The notes below the pieces were generated by a model. It saw only the letters and a program-made list of their open reading frames with translations. It made no database searches and was not told the DNA's origin. The translations under genes were made by a program, and so were the position numbers. A stretch of DNA of 64,000 nt from Atherix ibis (Eukaryota; Arthropoda; Insecta; Diptera; Athericidae), in assembly GCA_958298945.1 (NCBI GenBank), contig OY282609.1, positions 41,368,954-41,432,953 on the forward strand, written 5' to 3'. Positions 37,801 to 46,124 of this stretch are shown here, piece by piece (positions within the stretch are counted from its first letter, which is position 1; the number at the start of each line of letters is the position of its first letter).

Positions 37801-40295
37801 ATTGAAGATTATGTGAATGCAATAGAAACACTTATAACTGACTACAGATTTACCATCTACAACATATGCTACAAGCGTGTTTTAATTTGTTGGGTGTTAG
37901 TAGCATTTTTCATTTTACTGGGTTTATTATTTTCGGGATTTCAAGGCATTACTCTCTTTTCTCTCGGTGTTGGGTGGCTAATGTTAAATGCAGTAGTAAT
38001 ATTTTTTTGTATTTGGCTGAAATTCAAACTTCAACGAGGACTGGAGAAATGCGTAGCACGAGTAAATAAACAACTTGTACGACATAAAATATTATTAGCA
38101 TTAGATGATCGAGGACGACTATCATGCCATAAAGTTAATTTATGCTTTTTGTATTTCGATTCATCTCTATGTATATCGTATTTAAATGAATTTATTGATA
38201 AAAATGAACAACATGGAAATATTGTCAGCCATGGACGTGAAAAGCATTTGGATATAGATTTAAATGATATTGTTATACAGGGATCAAATCCAACAATATT
38301 ATCTCAAAAGCAGGTAAATTTATTTATATATTTTAAAATATGCCGCTATTTGAATTATATATATATATATATAGTGTTGCTCAAAACAAAAGCAACTGAA
38401 ATTTGAAATTTAGTTTTTTTAATATATAATTTTTTTATTAAACAACTTAGGATTTTTTTTTTTATAACTTATATTTATAAATTAAATTTAAAAAACAAAA
38501 AACTTCAACATTTCTTTAAAGTTTCAAAAAAATATAACGGTTTAAATAATATCACATAGTACTGCACATGTGCAAAACAATAGCAACTTGTTATTGCAAT
38601 ATTATTTTTATTGGATTGTTTGGATATTATTTTAATATTTGGTGGCAAATCCTTTATTTTTTATAACGGCTTTACATCTTCTCGGCATCGACTCCAATAA
38701 ATTATTAATAAATTTAGTGGGGATGTTTTTCCAGGCCTCACAGATTTGAACGAAAAGTTCGTCCTTGTTTTTACAGTTTTCTCTGTTTATTCTCCTGTCT
38801 ACGATTTCCCATAAATTCTCTATTGGGTTGAGATCCGGAGATTGCGCAGGCCACTTCATTACGGTTATTTTATTCATCGAAAACCAAGATGTCACTGATT
38901 TAGCGGTGTGTTTGGGGTCATTATCTTGTTGAAATGTCCACCTTAAGGATATTTCTTCATCCGCATATGGCAACATTACATTTTCCAAAATGTCCTTGTA
39001 GACATATTGGTCCATTATATTGTTTATTTGGTGAATTGGACCAAGTCCATGTCCTGAAAAACACCCCCAGGCCATTGTACCACCGCCTCCATATTTAACC
39101 GTTCCCTTACAATATTTTGGATTTAGCGATTCGTTGATAGGTCTCCGAACGCGGTGCAAACCATCGGATCCTTTTAAATTAGATTTTGATTCGTCTGAGA
39201 ATAAAACGGATTTCCATTTTGTTAAGGTCCAATTAATATGGTCCTTTGCAAATTGGAGTCGGGCTCTCCTGTTCTTAGCCGAAATAAATGGTTTCTTTCT
39301 TACTTTAAACGATGGCAGCCCACCATCAACGGCTCGTCGACGAATAGTGCATGTGGCAATATCAAGATCTAATTTAGTTTTAATTTGACGGGAAGAAATA
39401 TACGGATCCTTTTTTATTTCACGGAGAATTAACATATCTTCCCGTTTTGTTGTTTTTTGTGGTCTGGACATTATTATTTTTTATATAAAATGCAATTATT
39501 CGGCATATAATTGATTTATTAATGGAATATTTCTCTGCTAAATCTTTTTGTGAAATCCCATTTTTATAATGTAAAATTATTTTCTCTTTAAAATTTGTAG
39601 AATATTTATTTCTTGCCATATTGAGTCACTGCTTCAGACAACTATTCTGCCCAACAAATCAAACAATACTGGAATTGATATTGTTCACAATTGTGGGCTG
39701 ATCAATTAAATAAATACTAACGGTGCTTACAAAAATACTTTAAAAGCGATGTTATCATTCAATAATACTTGAATAACGGTAATTTCTCTAAAAAATAGTA
39801 TTGCAATAACAAGTTGCTATTGTTTTGCACATGTGCAGTACTATGTGATATTATTTAAACCGTTATATTTTTTTGAAACTCTAAAGAAATGTTGAAGTTT
39901 TTTGTTTTTTAAATTTAATTTATAAATATGTTATAAAAAAAAAAATCCTAAGTTGTTTAATAAAAAAAACTGCATTTCAAATTTCAGTTGCTTTTGTTTT
40001 GAGCAACACTGTATATATGTTATATATATACATTTGAATGGAAATATTGAATCATTTTATTTAAAAAATAATGCTTCATACGTAGGCATTGGCTCAAGAA
40101 ATGTTTTTAAATTATATACAACGATGGGGCAAAAACTATTTACGTCGACGTCTTAATTTCGCTGAACAAGAAGATGAAGCTTACAGCAGACCTCGTCATT
40201 TAAGATCATCAATTTGCCCATGTCAATATACAGAGAATATATTAAATAAATTAAAAAATCAAAGAAGCAATGTATGTCCTCATTTTTGCGAATAA
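22783..40295 (+). CDS. TMEM268: TMEM268-like two-pass membrane protein, four exons
   Basis: Joining 22783-22828, 22884-22999, 37795-38313 and 40086-40295 gives 891 nt (296 residues) with phases that fit and GT-AG at every border. Order of parts: a short N-terminus; a proline- and tryptophan-rich stretch (RWPWIIPAVFRPELVP); a helix leading to two hydrophobic segments that look like a membrane hairpin (from VLICWVLVAFFILLGLLF and VGWLMLNAVVIFFCIWL); the family-typical VRHKILLALDDRG and CFLYFD region; and a cysteine-ended tail with CPCQYTENIL. This matches the layout of TMEM268 (human C9orf91), an integral membrane protein of poorly known role. Intron 2 is about 14.8 kb of transposon debris, and intron 3 holds a Tc1-like element. 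Further 5' non-coding exons cannot be excluded. The identification rests on recognised family motifs; no search was run. Confidence 0.82.
22829..22883 (+). other. 55-bp intron 1 of the TMEM268-like gene
   Basis: GTAATG to TTCTAG, AT-rich with a T-run before the acceptor. This is a typical short fly intron. It contains a stop in frame, so it must be removed. Confidence 0.75.
22884..22999 (+). CDS. TMEM268: TMEM268-like exon 2
   Basis: It reads VNGDLIVTLLPINTRWPWII and continues through RPELVPEELMIQGLT to the donor ACG|GTATTT. It ends in phase 0, matching exon 3. In the human relative the equivalent region lies just before the helix that exon 3 encodes. Confidence 0.8.
23540..23683. repeat. 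80-bp tandem repeat joined by an inverted segment
   Basis: A 64-bp unit (beginning 'taagggaccgaa') occurs at 23540 and 23620. The 16 bases between the copies (23604-23619, 'ggacaagtttattcgg') are the reverse complement of 23547-23562 inside the first copy. Confidence 0.85.
23750..24445 (+). mobile_element. Gypsy-type leader and gag fragment
   Basis: The leader contains about three imperfect 75-bp repeats (wording 'gattcgtgaacgac', 'aataaagtcg'), as in the copy at 40855. It is followed by a short gag frame with FVGGKFKVPLFDESTSW and DEEAQTALKLGLHD, resembling the start of a gypsy capsid domain. Homology stops at 24445. Confidence 0.6.
24436..24684 (+). pseudogene. THAP-like frame, possibly a transposase N-terminus
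   Basis: The 82-codon frame includes NGRFFHFSSNDSKKETWMQA. It recalls the aromatic core and conserved tryptophan of THAP zinc fingers, with a cysteine upstream. The zinc ligands are incomplete and no P-transposase domain follows in frame, so this is a weak call. It directly abuts the gag fragment. A broken + strand region to about 25560 may belong to the same element, but I cannot place it. Confidence 0.3.
24690..26090. other. Intronic AT-rich stretch, unassigned
   Basis: Fragmentary + strand frames near 25180-25560 look like decayed coding DNA, with several short open runs between stops. They match no family I recognise. Confidence 0.35.
26097..26480. repeat. Imperfect tandem repeat, about 85-90 bp units
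   Basis: Four to five diverged units share wording such as 'atttaaattgagtttgtta', 'gtgtatgaattcagtaaaat' and 'tatatagaaatgctt'. Alternate units are more alike, suggesting a roughly 170-bp higher-order step. Confidence 0.65.
26808..27420 (-). pseudogene. Tc1/mariner-group transposase relic
   Basis: The - strand frames contain LAEGIIGSHF, a broken second-catalytic-aspartate region around DDATSHTA (about 27125-27170), and the C-terminal HLIHFFNQKPLQFYTD with ALPEKW. The same family is seen in better shape at 48195-49458. Multiple stops and frameshifts show it is dead. Terminal repeats were not found. Confidence 0.6.
27797..30766. repeat. Three-copy tandem array, units of about 984-993 bp
   Basis: Units begin 'gtctataagtatactggaa' at 27797, 28781 and 29774 and end with 'aattaacacaat'. 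They are almost identical; differences are mostly homopolymer lengths. Each unit includes an internal short repeat ('tttattaaatactcc' repeated three times) and a 65-codon frame (27883, 28867, 29860) that starts only at TTG and looks like chance. 'Aaaaaggccattgtaaccg' ends each unit and also occurs just before the array at 27668. Confidence 0.9.
30767..31320. other. Intronic AT-rich stretch without a gene
   Basis: A pyrimidine-rich tract ('cttctactt' type words) lies at about 30890-31040. Nothing else is recognisable. Confidence 0.5.
31325..31497. repeat. Two-copy direct repeat, 101-bp offset
   Basis: The block starting 'gttcatagccggatatcc' and running to 'ctcttataatactta' occurs at 31325 and 31426, essentially identical. 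The copies are separated by a short AT-rich spacer. Confidence 0.9.
31877..31977. repeat. Perfect 41-bp inverted repeat, 19-nt loop
   Basis: The arms 31877-31917 and 31937-31977 are exact reverse complements. The loop itself contains ATATGC and GCATAT, so almost the whole 101 bp can fold. A 62-codon + strand frame over it is incidental. Confidence 0.92.
32380..32690 (+). pseudogene. Tc1/mariner-group transposase N-terminal relic (+)
   Basis: A + strand frame reads SIMTMWRILHKDLTLKPYKV followed by QLV. It corresponds to LLRILYKDLGMKAYKVQLV in the element at 48404-48679. A broken continuation follows (FADWIVEHD). There are many stops. The segment ends where a - strand mariner relic begins. Confidence 0.5.
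32700..33130 (-). pseudogene. Mariner transposase relic (-)
   Basis: The - strand frame contains IDETWIHHYTPEMK, the first-catalytic-aspartate region of mariner transposases. It is followed by DPIPKKAKTMNLVGKVIITI and YIDYLEKRRKVNLIIGLI. Stops interrupt it. A short + strand helix-turn-helix-like relic (ESVAEGPVLSVQ, near 33250-33320) lies beyond it and may belong to a different copy. Confidence 0.65.
33840..34990 (-). pseudogene. Gypsy-type pol relic 1 (RT and RNase H)
   Basis: The - strand frames in order read LDLKNVFWQVSLNLES (RT, near 34500), FLGITGWYHRYLSN (near 34200), QCDAI with GVLAQLDNNEQEH (RNase H start, near 34060) and GKLPRWSLKIQGYNFE (RNase H end, near 33890). Every block is separated by stops or frameshifts. 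The - strand frame at 33616-33810 may be the following segment. No LTRs were found. Confidence 0.65.
35450..36160 (-). pseudogene. Gypsy-type pol relic 2 (RT)
   Basis: The - strand contains KIVITMPFGLSEF, FGLRNSAQTFQRFMNEV (near 36010), a damaged YxDD region, HRITAEGILPSDNRVDI with QIQRFVGM (near 35760), and FSTDVSD (RNase H entry, near 35500). It differs in wording from pol relic 1, so two separate gypsy lineages landed in this intron. It carries a 41-bp duplication at 35624-35704. Confidence 0.65.
35624..35704. repeat. 41-bp tandem duplication
   Basis: Two adjacent copies of 'gaaaatttctg' followed by 'agtacaactagtttatcata' lie within gypsy relic 2. They differ at two or three bases. Confidence 0.85.
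36161..37794. other. End of intron 2, no recognised gene
   Basis: A 63-codon + frame at 36256-36447 matches nothing I recognise and is not needed for the TMEM268 reading frame. (ATA)-type and other simple repeats occur near 37578-37596. The acceptor for exon 3 is TTTTTAG ending at 37794. Confidence 0.4.
37795..38313 (+). CDS. TMEM268: TMEM268-like exon 3
   Basis: 173 codons, phase 0 at both borders (TTTTTAG|TTA and AAGCAG|GTAAAT). It encodes the amphipathic lead LTIEDYVNAIE, both membrane segments, and the conserved cytoplasmic VRHKILLALDDRG and CHKVNLCFLYFD region. The frame read beyond 38313 enters the intron and is not coding. Confidence 0.87.
38372..40011 (-). mobile_element. Tc1-like transposon with long terminal inverted repeats (1640 bp)
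   Basis: It is inserted in a TA-repeat inside intron 3 of the TMEM268-like gene, with TA at 38370-38371 and 40012-40013. The right end reads CAGTGTTGCTCAAAACAAAAG on the - strand, broken here as CAGTGTTGCTC then AAAACAAAAG. The left end is the same with one change. The inverted repeats are unusually long (about 38372-38603 and 39797-40011) and remain highly alike. That puts it with the long-repeat Tc1 types such as Bari2/Bari3-like or S-like elements. It carries one transposase gene broken by a single frameshift. The low divergence of the repeats suggests recent arrival. Confidence 0.85.
38632..39619 (-). pseudogene. Tc1-like transposase (DD34E), one frameshift
   Basis: The start MARNKYSTNFKEK at 39619 opens a frame with a first helix-turn-helix (YKNGISQKDLAEKYSINKS). 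An overlapping frame from 39471 to 38632 carries the second (SSRQIKTKLDLDIATCTIRR) and the whole catalytic domain. The catalytic residues are present: Asp in LFSDESK, Asp in FQQDNDPKHTA and Glu in NPIENLWE, with 34 residues between the last two. The frames overlap at 39419-39471, so a single-base slip near the AATAATAATG stretch is probably the only lesion. The usual length for the family is about 340 residues, which fits. The 84-codon + frame at 39134 is a shadow. Confidence 0.85.
40086..40295 (+). CDS. TMEM268: TMEM268-like exon 4 with stop codon
   Basis: It begins after ATACGTAG with GCA TTG GCT CAA GAA ATG and ends with TAA at 40293-40295. It encodes LNYIQRWGKNYLRRRL, an acidic EQEDEAY stretch, and the cysteine-bearing tail (SSICPCQYTENIL to CPHFCE), the C-terminal signature of the family. 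Confidence 0.87.
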   Translation, partial: ALAQEMFLNYIQRWGKNYLRRRLNFAEQEDEAYSRPRHLRSSICPCQYTENILNKLKNQRSNVCPHFCE

Positions 40296-40365
40296 TATGG
40301 TCTACAACTAGAGACAGTGTGGAGTTTTTTATAGTTAATCTCATAGTAAATGAAAAATTGTAAAA

Positions 40366-40385
40366 AATAAAGTATCAGAAATAAA
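40366..40385 (+). terminator. Polyadenylation signals of the TMEM268-like gene
   Basis: Two AATAAA hexamers (40366-40371 and 40380-40385) lie 70-90 bp after the stop codon, in a suitable place for the 3' end of the transcript. Confidence 0.6.
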
Positions 40386-40854
40386 GCATTTTTATTAAGA
40401 ATTTATTGTCTGTGAAGAAAAAAATAGAAATAGGAATTTCACATCTGGGCTCATATGTTCTTCCTTCTAGTTTTATTTTATTTCTAAATTTCATGGTATT
40501 GTGAATACCATTTAACTTCTTAAAATCAATTAGCAAAAAAAACCTATTTAAATATAATAGAAAAACTTGAAAATAATATAAAATAAAACGGGTAAGCGGA
40601 TTCGACAATTATAATGGAATTCCATTTTAAGCAATTTTTTTAAACAACCATACATTACATAATATTTCAATATAAAAAATTATACATCGGAATCACCTCA
40701 TTGGAATTTTTCGCATTTTGTACATTCGCATATGAGATGTTGTTAGTGACAATAGTAATATCGTTTATAACAATTATGATATTCTACAGAGTTACAGATT
40801 AATTCAGAAAGTTATATTCCAGAATGTTCTATAAGCACGCCATAGCAGTATATT

Positions 40855-42490
40855 TATACGAGCGTTCCTTGCCAGCGAGTGAATTAAATCTGAACAGTGA
40901 TTAAGAACCGACTAATTCAAGTTGGGAAGTATTAGAGTGAATGACGAAATACAAGTCGGGGAGTTAATCTGAACAGTGATTGAGAAACGACTGGTTAAAA
41001 TGCGGAAGTATTAGATCGAACGACGAAATAAAGTTGGGGAGTTTAGTCTGAATAGTGATTCGTGAACGACTGATTGGAGTCGGAAATAGAGGGACGGCAG
41101 TTAAAGTTAGATCGAAGAAATATAGTATGAAATGCAAAAACAGCGAGAAAATTGAACAAACATTTGCTTTGTTCACCTGCAGCCTGCATTAAAGCCCAAA
41201 GCCGGCGACAAGAATAACAGAATCAGCACCTATAGGATCAGCTAAGGTTTAATCAAGTAGAAAAGGGCCACCGTATAGAGACACGTTTAAAAGACAAAAC
41301 TGAAACTTGTGGCATATTTCAAAGAATGTCAAGATAGGCTGAATCGAGAAGTGGATTCCAAAGTAAACCAAGTAGAAAATAAGGCGATAGCTGAAGAGTA
41401 GGTAATGGCTAAAATTAAGCAATTGAGAACAAGAATTACGGAAGTTGAAGACAATAAAGATTCCAACAGCGGCCGCAATGTCGCCGCATCTATAGGTGAT
41501 AAATTCAAGGTTCCACCGTTTAACGGAAGAACTTCATGGTAGGCATACAAATTATAGTTTGAATCTGTGGCTAAGACAAATCAGTAGACAGATGAATAGA
41601 CAGAAACTGCACTAACACTGCGGTAACGCGATTAGGAAGTATTAGAGGCTATTGCTGGTAAAGTCACATACAATCATTCATTAGAAGCGCTCTAATCACC
41701 CCAAAGGGAGAGTCAACTAGAGCATGTCTCTCAAGCATTCAACGTCATAATGAAGGTCTCTAACAATGGGCAATGGATATTGAGAAGTTGGTACGAAAGG
41801 CATATCAGTCTACATCAACTTATTTCATCGATGAAATGCTGGTCCAATTATTGGAAGTCAGTGCGGGTGTACGATTAGGATATCATACCACCTTGAACAT
41901 TGCCTTAGCTGGTGTGTACGAGGTAGAGGCAGCTCGTTAGGATCCGAGAATTATTGAGATTTGAAGCCGATCTTGGAATGGCTTCAAAATGGAACAGATA
42001 TATCTTAATGGCATGAAGCTACAAGTATATGTATAAGTGCAACTACAAAAGCATACTGGGCACAGTGGGAGAGTTCAATGATGCACAATGAATTGCCATG
42101 CCGTAAATGGGAAAATCCACAGAGAAATGACTACCATTTGCAAAAGCAATGGCAGTGAACGTGTTGCGGATAGTCTACAATACAAATTCTGGAAAACATC
42201 TTTAGGTGAAGAAAACTTACTTAAAATTGGTTTGAGGTTTTAGTGGATTAACTGCTGTGGTGATGTTAAAGTTTGGTATCGCAAGTGTAAGAGCTGCGCA
42301 TCTGGCTGAATAGGTTGATTGAGATCAAAGAAACTGGGACAATAATATACCCCTATTTCTTCTCTCGTATAGAACGGCGGTATAAGAGAGTACCTTGGTA
42401 ACACTAACAAGTGCGAACTTTGGAAGAAAACTATGTTTGCTAATAAAACTTAGTCAAATAAAGCAAATCCTAAATAAATAAAAATAGTCT
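40855..42490 (+). mobile_element. Gypsy-type leader and gag relic
   Basis: The leader holds three imperfect 75-bp repeats ('gattgagaaacgactggtta' type), as at 23750. A decayed gag follows: GDKFKVPPFNGRTSW near 41500, EVLEAIAGKVTYNHSLEAL near 41640, ESQLEHVSQAFNV near 41710, then about 250 bp of recognisable capsid-like sequence. Many stops interrupt it. It ends near AATAAATAAAAATAG at 42470-42485. No pol follows. Confidence 0.6.
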
Positions 42491-43200
42491 TTTACTCTAT
42501 CCATTAAATGTATCTTCTCGTATTCCAATTTTTCTATGATTACTTTCTTTTTGTTCTCTTTATAGTCGGGTATATATGAAACATTATCGAACATTACGCC
42601 CTCCTTTAGTCGGCTCCATTCTTTTCTTGTTGTTTTTACACGTGTTTGTATAACTCGCTGATTGAAAATCTAGATCAAAACTCTTCCTTTTGTTTAAATC
42701 ACTATTAGATGATTTTTTTAAAATATTTATTCTTTGATAAAGCTTAAGCCCATAGATAATAAATTAACAAGAATACTTTAGATTATTAGAAAATTAATAA
42801 ATCATTTCTTTTATTATTTACAATAACGTACACTGTGGAAAGCAACTAATACAAAATAATGTGTTTTACTATAATGGAATTAGTCGCCCTGCGCACTAGT
42901 TACTATTAAATTGATTAATAAAGCAAATTTTCTAAAAAATATTCAATTTAAGTAGAAAATATGTTTTCTGTTTTTTGTCTTTTAAACGTTATGTTTAATA
43001 ATATTTGTACTAAAATTTAAATTCGGCAACTCGGGTGACTCGGCATTACGTTTTTTTTTCTTTTAGTATTATAATTTTTAACTGTACATTAACTTCCTGC
43101 CAGGTCGCACTCCAGACAAACACCAACTCGTCGATATGCTGGATCGTACGCAGATAAAAAAGAAATGACTTTAAGGCAATTTGAAATAATTTTTAAACGA
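42491..43200. other. AT-rich stretch without a gene
   Basis: No recognisable element. A possible scrap of coding-like sequence near 43095-43150 precedes the LINE fragment and may belong to it. Confidence 0.4.
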
Positions 43201-43204
43201 TTTT

Positions 43205-43475
43205 TTTTCTTTCTGTCTACATTAACTAATTTTTTTCTTCAGGAATTAATATTTGTAACCGCTATTCTCTCTGGAAAGTAACTAAGAAATTAAAAGTACC
43301 AATAATGCAAGTTCCTTCAATAAAGAAAAAAGTTGGAACCTAGGCAAGAAATAAAGAACAAAAGCCAGAAAGGTTCGCTGAACACCTAAAAGGCATATTC
43401 CAACCACATGAACTATTTTTTTTTCTTTCTGTCTAAATTAACTAATTTTTTTCCCTGTAAATTGTAATTAACATT
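43205..43475 (+). mobile_element. Jockey-type LINE fragment between direct repeats
   Basis: The central part (about 43257-43412) encodes SLWKVTKKLKVPIMQVPSIK and RFAEHLKGIFQPHE, typical of the linker before the RT domain of Jockey-group LINEs. It is bordered on both sides by 'tttttctttctgtcta' then 'attaactaatttttttc' (from 43205 and 43417). This gives a direct repeat of roughly 40-60 bp. Confidence 0.6.
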
Positions 43476-43774
43476 TGTAGAACAATTAAATAATTTTTTT
43501 TCGTTTATGGTTAATTACCATTATAAAATGTAAACAGAAAAAAACCGAAAGCAATCATTTTAAAACGGAATTTTTTTCTTTTTTAAAATGAAAAGTGAAA
43601 AGTAGTCGACTAAAAGTGGAAAATAAATGTTGAACGGGAATTTGTTTAGTTTTATATATTGAAGTTAAAAATGTACGAATAAAAGGAAAAAAATTCCAAA
43701 CCGGTATTTTCCTATATTTTAAATTATACGAGTGCAATAATTGTTTTTTGTTTATAAAATATGATATCCACCAT

Positions 43775-43820
43775 AACATTTTGCAATTTTCAAAATTTTT
43801 GTTTTCGAAAATTGCAAAAT
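43775..43820. repeat. Inverted repeat around 'ttgcaattttc'
   Basis: 'attttgcaattttc' (about 43780) pairs with 'gaaaattgcaaaat' (about 43805) across a T-rich loop; outer 'ccataac' words extend it. Confidence 0.6.
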
Positions 43821-43924
43821 GGTATTTTCACATCTACCATAACAAAAAAAATCATACCTAAATATATAGGAAAGTTCATATGATAAAAATAAGAAGAGAA
43901 CTGGATATACTATAAAGGCAAATC

Positions 43925-44235
43925 AATTTGCTATAAACAATAAAATCTACTTTATTGATAGAACATAAATTACTGCTCTACAAGCAAGTTCTTAGATCTT
44001 TCTGGACATATGGCATCCAGATCTAGGAGTGGACCAAATAAAGTAAAATAAATAAAATACAATATAACAGTTCTAGAACATAGTGCTAAGAAATATCGTT
44101 GATGTACCTTTACATAGGGATCTAGTAAAAAATAGTATTAGCATAAGCATAACATAAGATCACGAATAAAGACCAACATGTAAATGCTCAGACCATTAAA
44201 CTCCTAGACAATAAAGGCACAACATGCAGACTCAA
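43925..44235 (+). mobile_element. Jockey-type LINE fragment, end of the RT region
   Basis: The frames contain AINNKIYFI and LLYKQVLRSFWTYGIQI, then decayed sequence. They match the region near the C-terminus of Jockey-group polyproteins. It is in the same direction as the 43257 fragment and is probably the same old insertion. Confidence 0.55.
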
Positions 44236-44427
44236 AAGGCTTAAATTTTTTAAGCTCGTATAACTACAATAAAAATATGAATAACTGAAAAACTTCCATA
44301 ATAAAGCGAAAAAAAACTAGCAAAAAATTGAATTAAAAATTGCCTATTAGTTTTAAAAATAGCTCGCAATAGCATACAACGGAATCGTTCTTGGGATGGT
44401 CACGCTCGCAAAAGGTGTTTTTAGTAA

Positions 44428-44463
44428 GTTTTAACCTTAGATTAAAGAATCTAAGGTTTTAAC
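44428..44463. mobile_element. Excision footprint of the P-like transposon
   Basis: The sequence is GTTTTAAC, then CTTAGATTAAAGAATCTAAG (44436-44455), then GTTTTAAC. The middle 20 bp are only the outermost bases of both terminal repeats of the P-like family. The two 8-bp flanks are a perfect target duplication. This is what remains when a P-type element is cut within its terminal repeats and the gap is sealed. Confidence 0.75.
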
Positions 44464-44925
44464 CCTACACTACTATGAGTTGCACACGTAATATAGTTGT
44501 AGCGTATATAGTTTCACCCTTAGATTAAAGAAGTACTGGATAGGCCTCTACACAAAAATTCTGTCCAACTTTTGTTGGCAATACATTCATAGAACGCACA
44601 CACATGCAATACAACAGAAATGGCGTAAATCATTGGGGGCCAAATTAAAAGTTCAGTATGCGATTGAAGCGGTTCGTTCAAAATCATTTTCATATGTGAT
44701 GTCATTTATGCGTAAAGAAGCAGATTTTTTAATATTGCGGGTCTTGTTGTTTGATGAAATTAGTTTTGTAAATATGCAATAAAACACTATTCTATTTTAA
44801 TACATTATTTTTTTATTTCATTATATATTATTAATTAAAACATAATAATTTAATGAATCAATAGAAAACAATGCTTTCAATGTGCATAGGAGAAAATATT
44901 ATAATACATGTATACAATTACTTAC

Positions 44926-44970
44926 TTTCTTTGTTGACGAGTCCTCACATTCAGTGCTGCTATTAGGAAC
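44926..44970 (-). CDS. Exon-like segment in P-like copy C
   Basis: On the - strand TTTTCTAG precedes a 45-nt open segment (VPNSSTECEDSSTKK) and GTAAGTAATT follows. Good borders and an open frame suggest a real exon of the parent element. It cannot be the second half of the THAP domain, so intervening exons were probably deleted. Confidence 0.35.
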
Positions 44971-45355
44971 CTAGAAAATAAAAGTAATTAAGGCAAAATT
45001 ATATATCAATCATTTTTTTTTATATTACATGTTCATTATCCTCCTCAACATATAAATATTCGATCGTCACATTTACTTTTTCAATTAAGAAATAACATAA
45101 ATTGAAGTATTATTCGCACTATTAAAAAAATTCGGTCCCTTAAACTTTCTTACACACACTTTATATACACCGGCACTGTACTATTTCATGGTAAACATTG
45201 AACTGTCAACATCGGATTTGTTTACATTTATTCAATGCCGAACTTTTCACTTTTTAACCACTTTTTACACAAAAGATATCACTAAAAGCCATTTAGGCAC
45301 ATCACAAATAAACTTTTTCTTAATTTGTTTTGTAAAAATAAATATGTCAACTTAC

Positions 45356-45423
45356 CGAAAGAAAGAAATTCCCGGCTTCCTCATTTTTTCGTATGAGAAG
45401 CAATTTCTCACAAAACACTTCAT
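45356..45423 (-). CDS. THAP-domain first coding exon of the P-like element
   Basis: 68 nt, from ATG (45421-45423 complement) to the donor GTAAGT at 45355. It encodes MKCFVRNCFSYEKMRKPGIS and FFR. The two cysteines (C-x4-C) are the first zinc ligands of a THAP domain, and PGISFFR is the stretch before its conserved FP. An upstream acceptor (TTATTACAG) and a leader intron with donor AAG|GTAAGT-like border are shared with copy A. THAP domains form the DNA-binding N-terminus of P transposases. Confidence 0.65.
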
Positions 45424-46124
45424 TTTCTGTAATAAAAACTTCTTATTAAATATTATTAATAATAAAACTATTTATAAAAATACTTACTTTTTTTTTAAAT
45501 ATTTTAAAATACATAAAAACAACACTTTAAATTGCACTTTCAACACTTGATAATTTTTATCAATAATAAATTCTAAAATGACACCGCTAGTTATATTAGT
45601 TCGAGTTGTAATCACTTTCATGGAGAATGGCAGATTGTAAAACTCTCCGAAAGTCCACAAAATTGAGGCGCTTTATATTTGAATGATATTTACGAAATGA
45701 ATAATAAACCTAAAATAGAATTCCATTTCATATCAAAAGATTGTAAAAAAAATAAAAATTGCCTATCGTTGTGTTTAAATTGTATTTTTGTTTTTAATAA
45801 GTGAATTAAAAAGAATATAAATTAGGCTTTTGCAATGTAATAATTTTCTATTACGAGAACTAGATGGCAGTGAGTGTCATATCTACATAAAAATATCCAC
45901 AAAAAGCTATGTGATAAATGCGAATTCTCGCCGCTTGGCAATAAGTTGGACACAAAAATGCGTATACATATACGGTAGGGGCCTATCCAGGTATTATTTA
46001 ATCTAAGGTTTCACCTGTCTGCATAAAAAAATTCAATCGACTCGAACTGGGGTTAAATTGCGCACCAGAAAGTGCCTAATACCAAATAGTTACTATATAT
46101 GATTAGATTATACAATATATTCTA

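Larger units (their letters stand above)
44519..46007 (-). mobile_element. P-like DNA transposon, copy C (1489 bp)
   Basis: The ends are CTTAGATTAAAGAAGTACTG (44519) and the complement of CTTAGATTAAATAATACCTG (46007). A perfect 8-bp target duplication GTTTCACC lies at 44511-44518 and 46008-46015. On the - strand it has a 5' leader intron, an open THAP-type first exon (45356-45423), and one further exon-like segment (44926-44970). No transposase catalytic domain is present, so it is a non-autonomous derivative that kept the 5' part of the gene. It is the best preserved of three copies. Confidence 0.85.

Noticed and set aside
38350..38372. TA-dinucleotide repeat as a regulatory or satellite feature
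   Set aside because: It is a short simple repeat that served as the TA target of the Tc1-like element.
45188..45550. 120-codon + strand frame
   Set aside because: It is antisense to the THAP exon and introns of the P-like copy C and is phenylalanine- and asparagine-rich low-complexity sequence.
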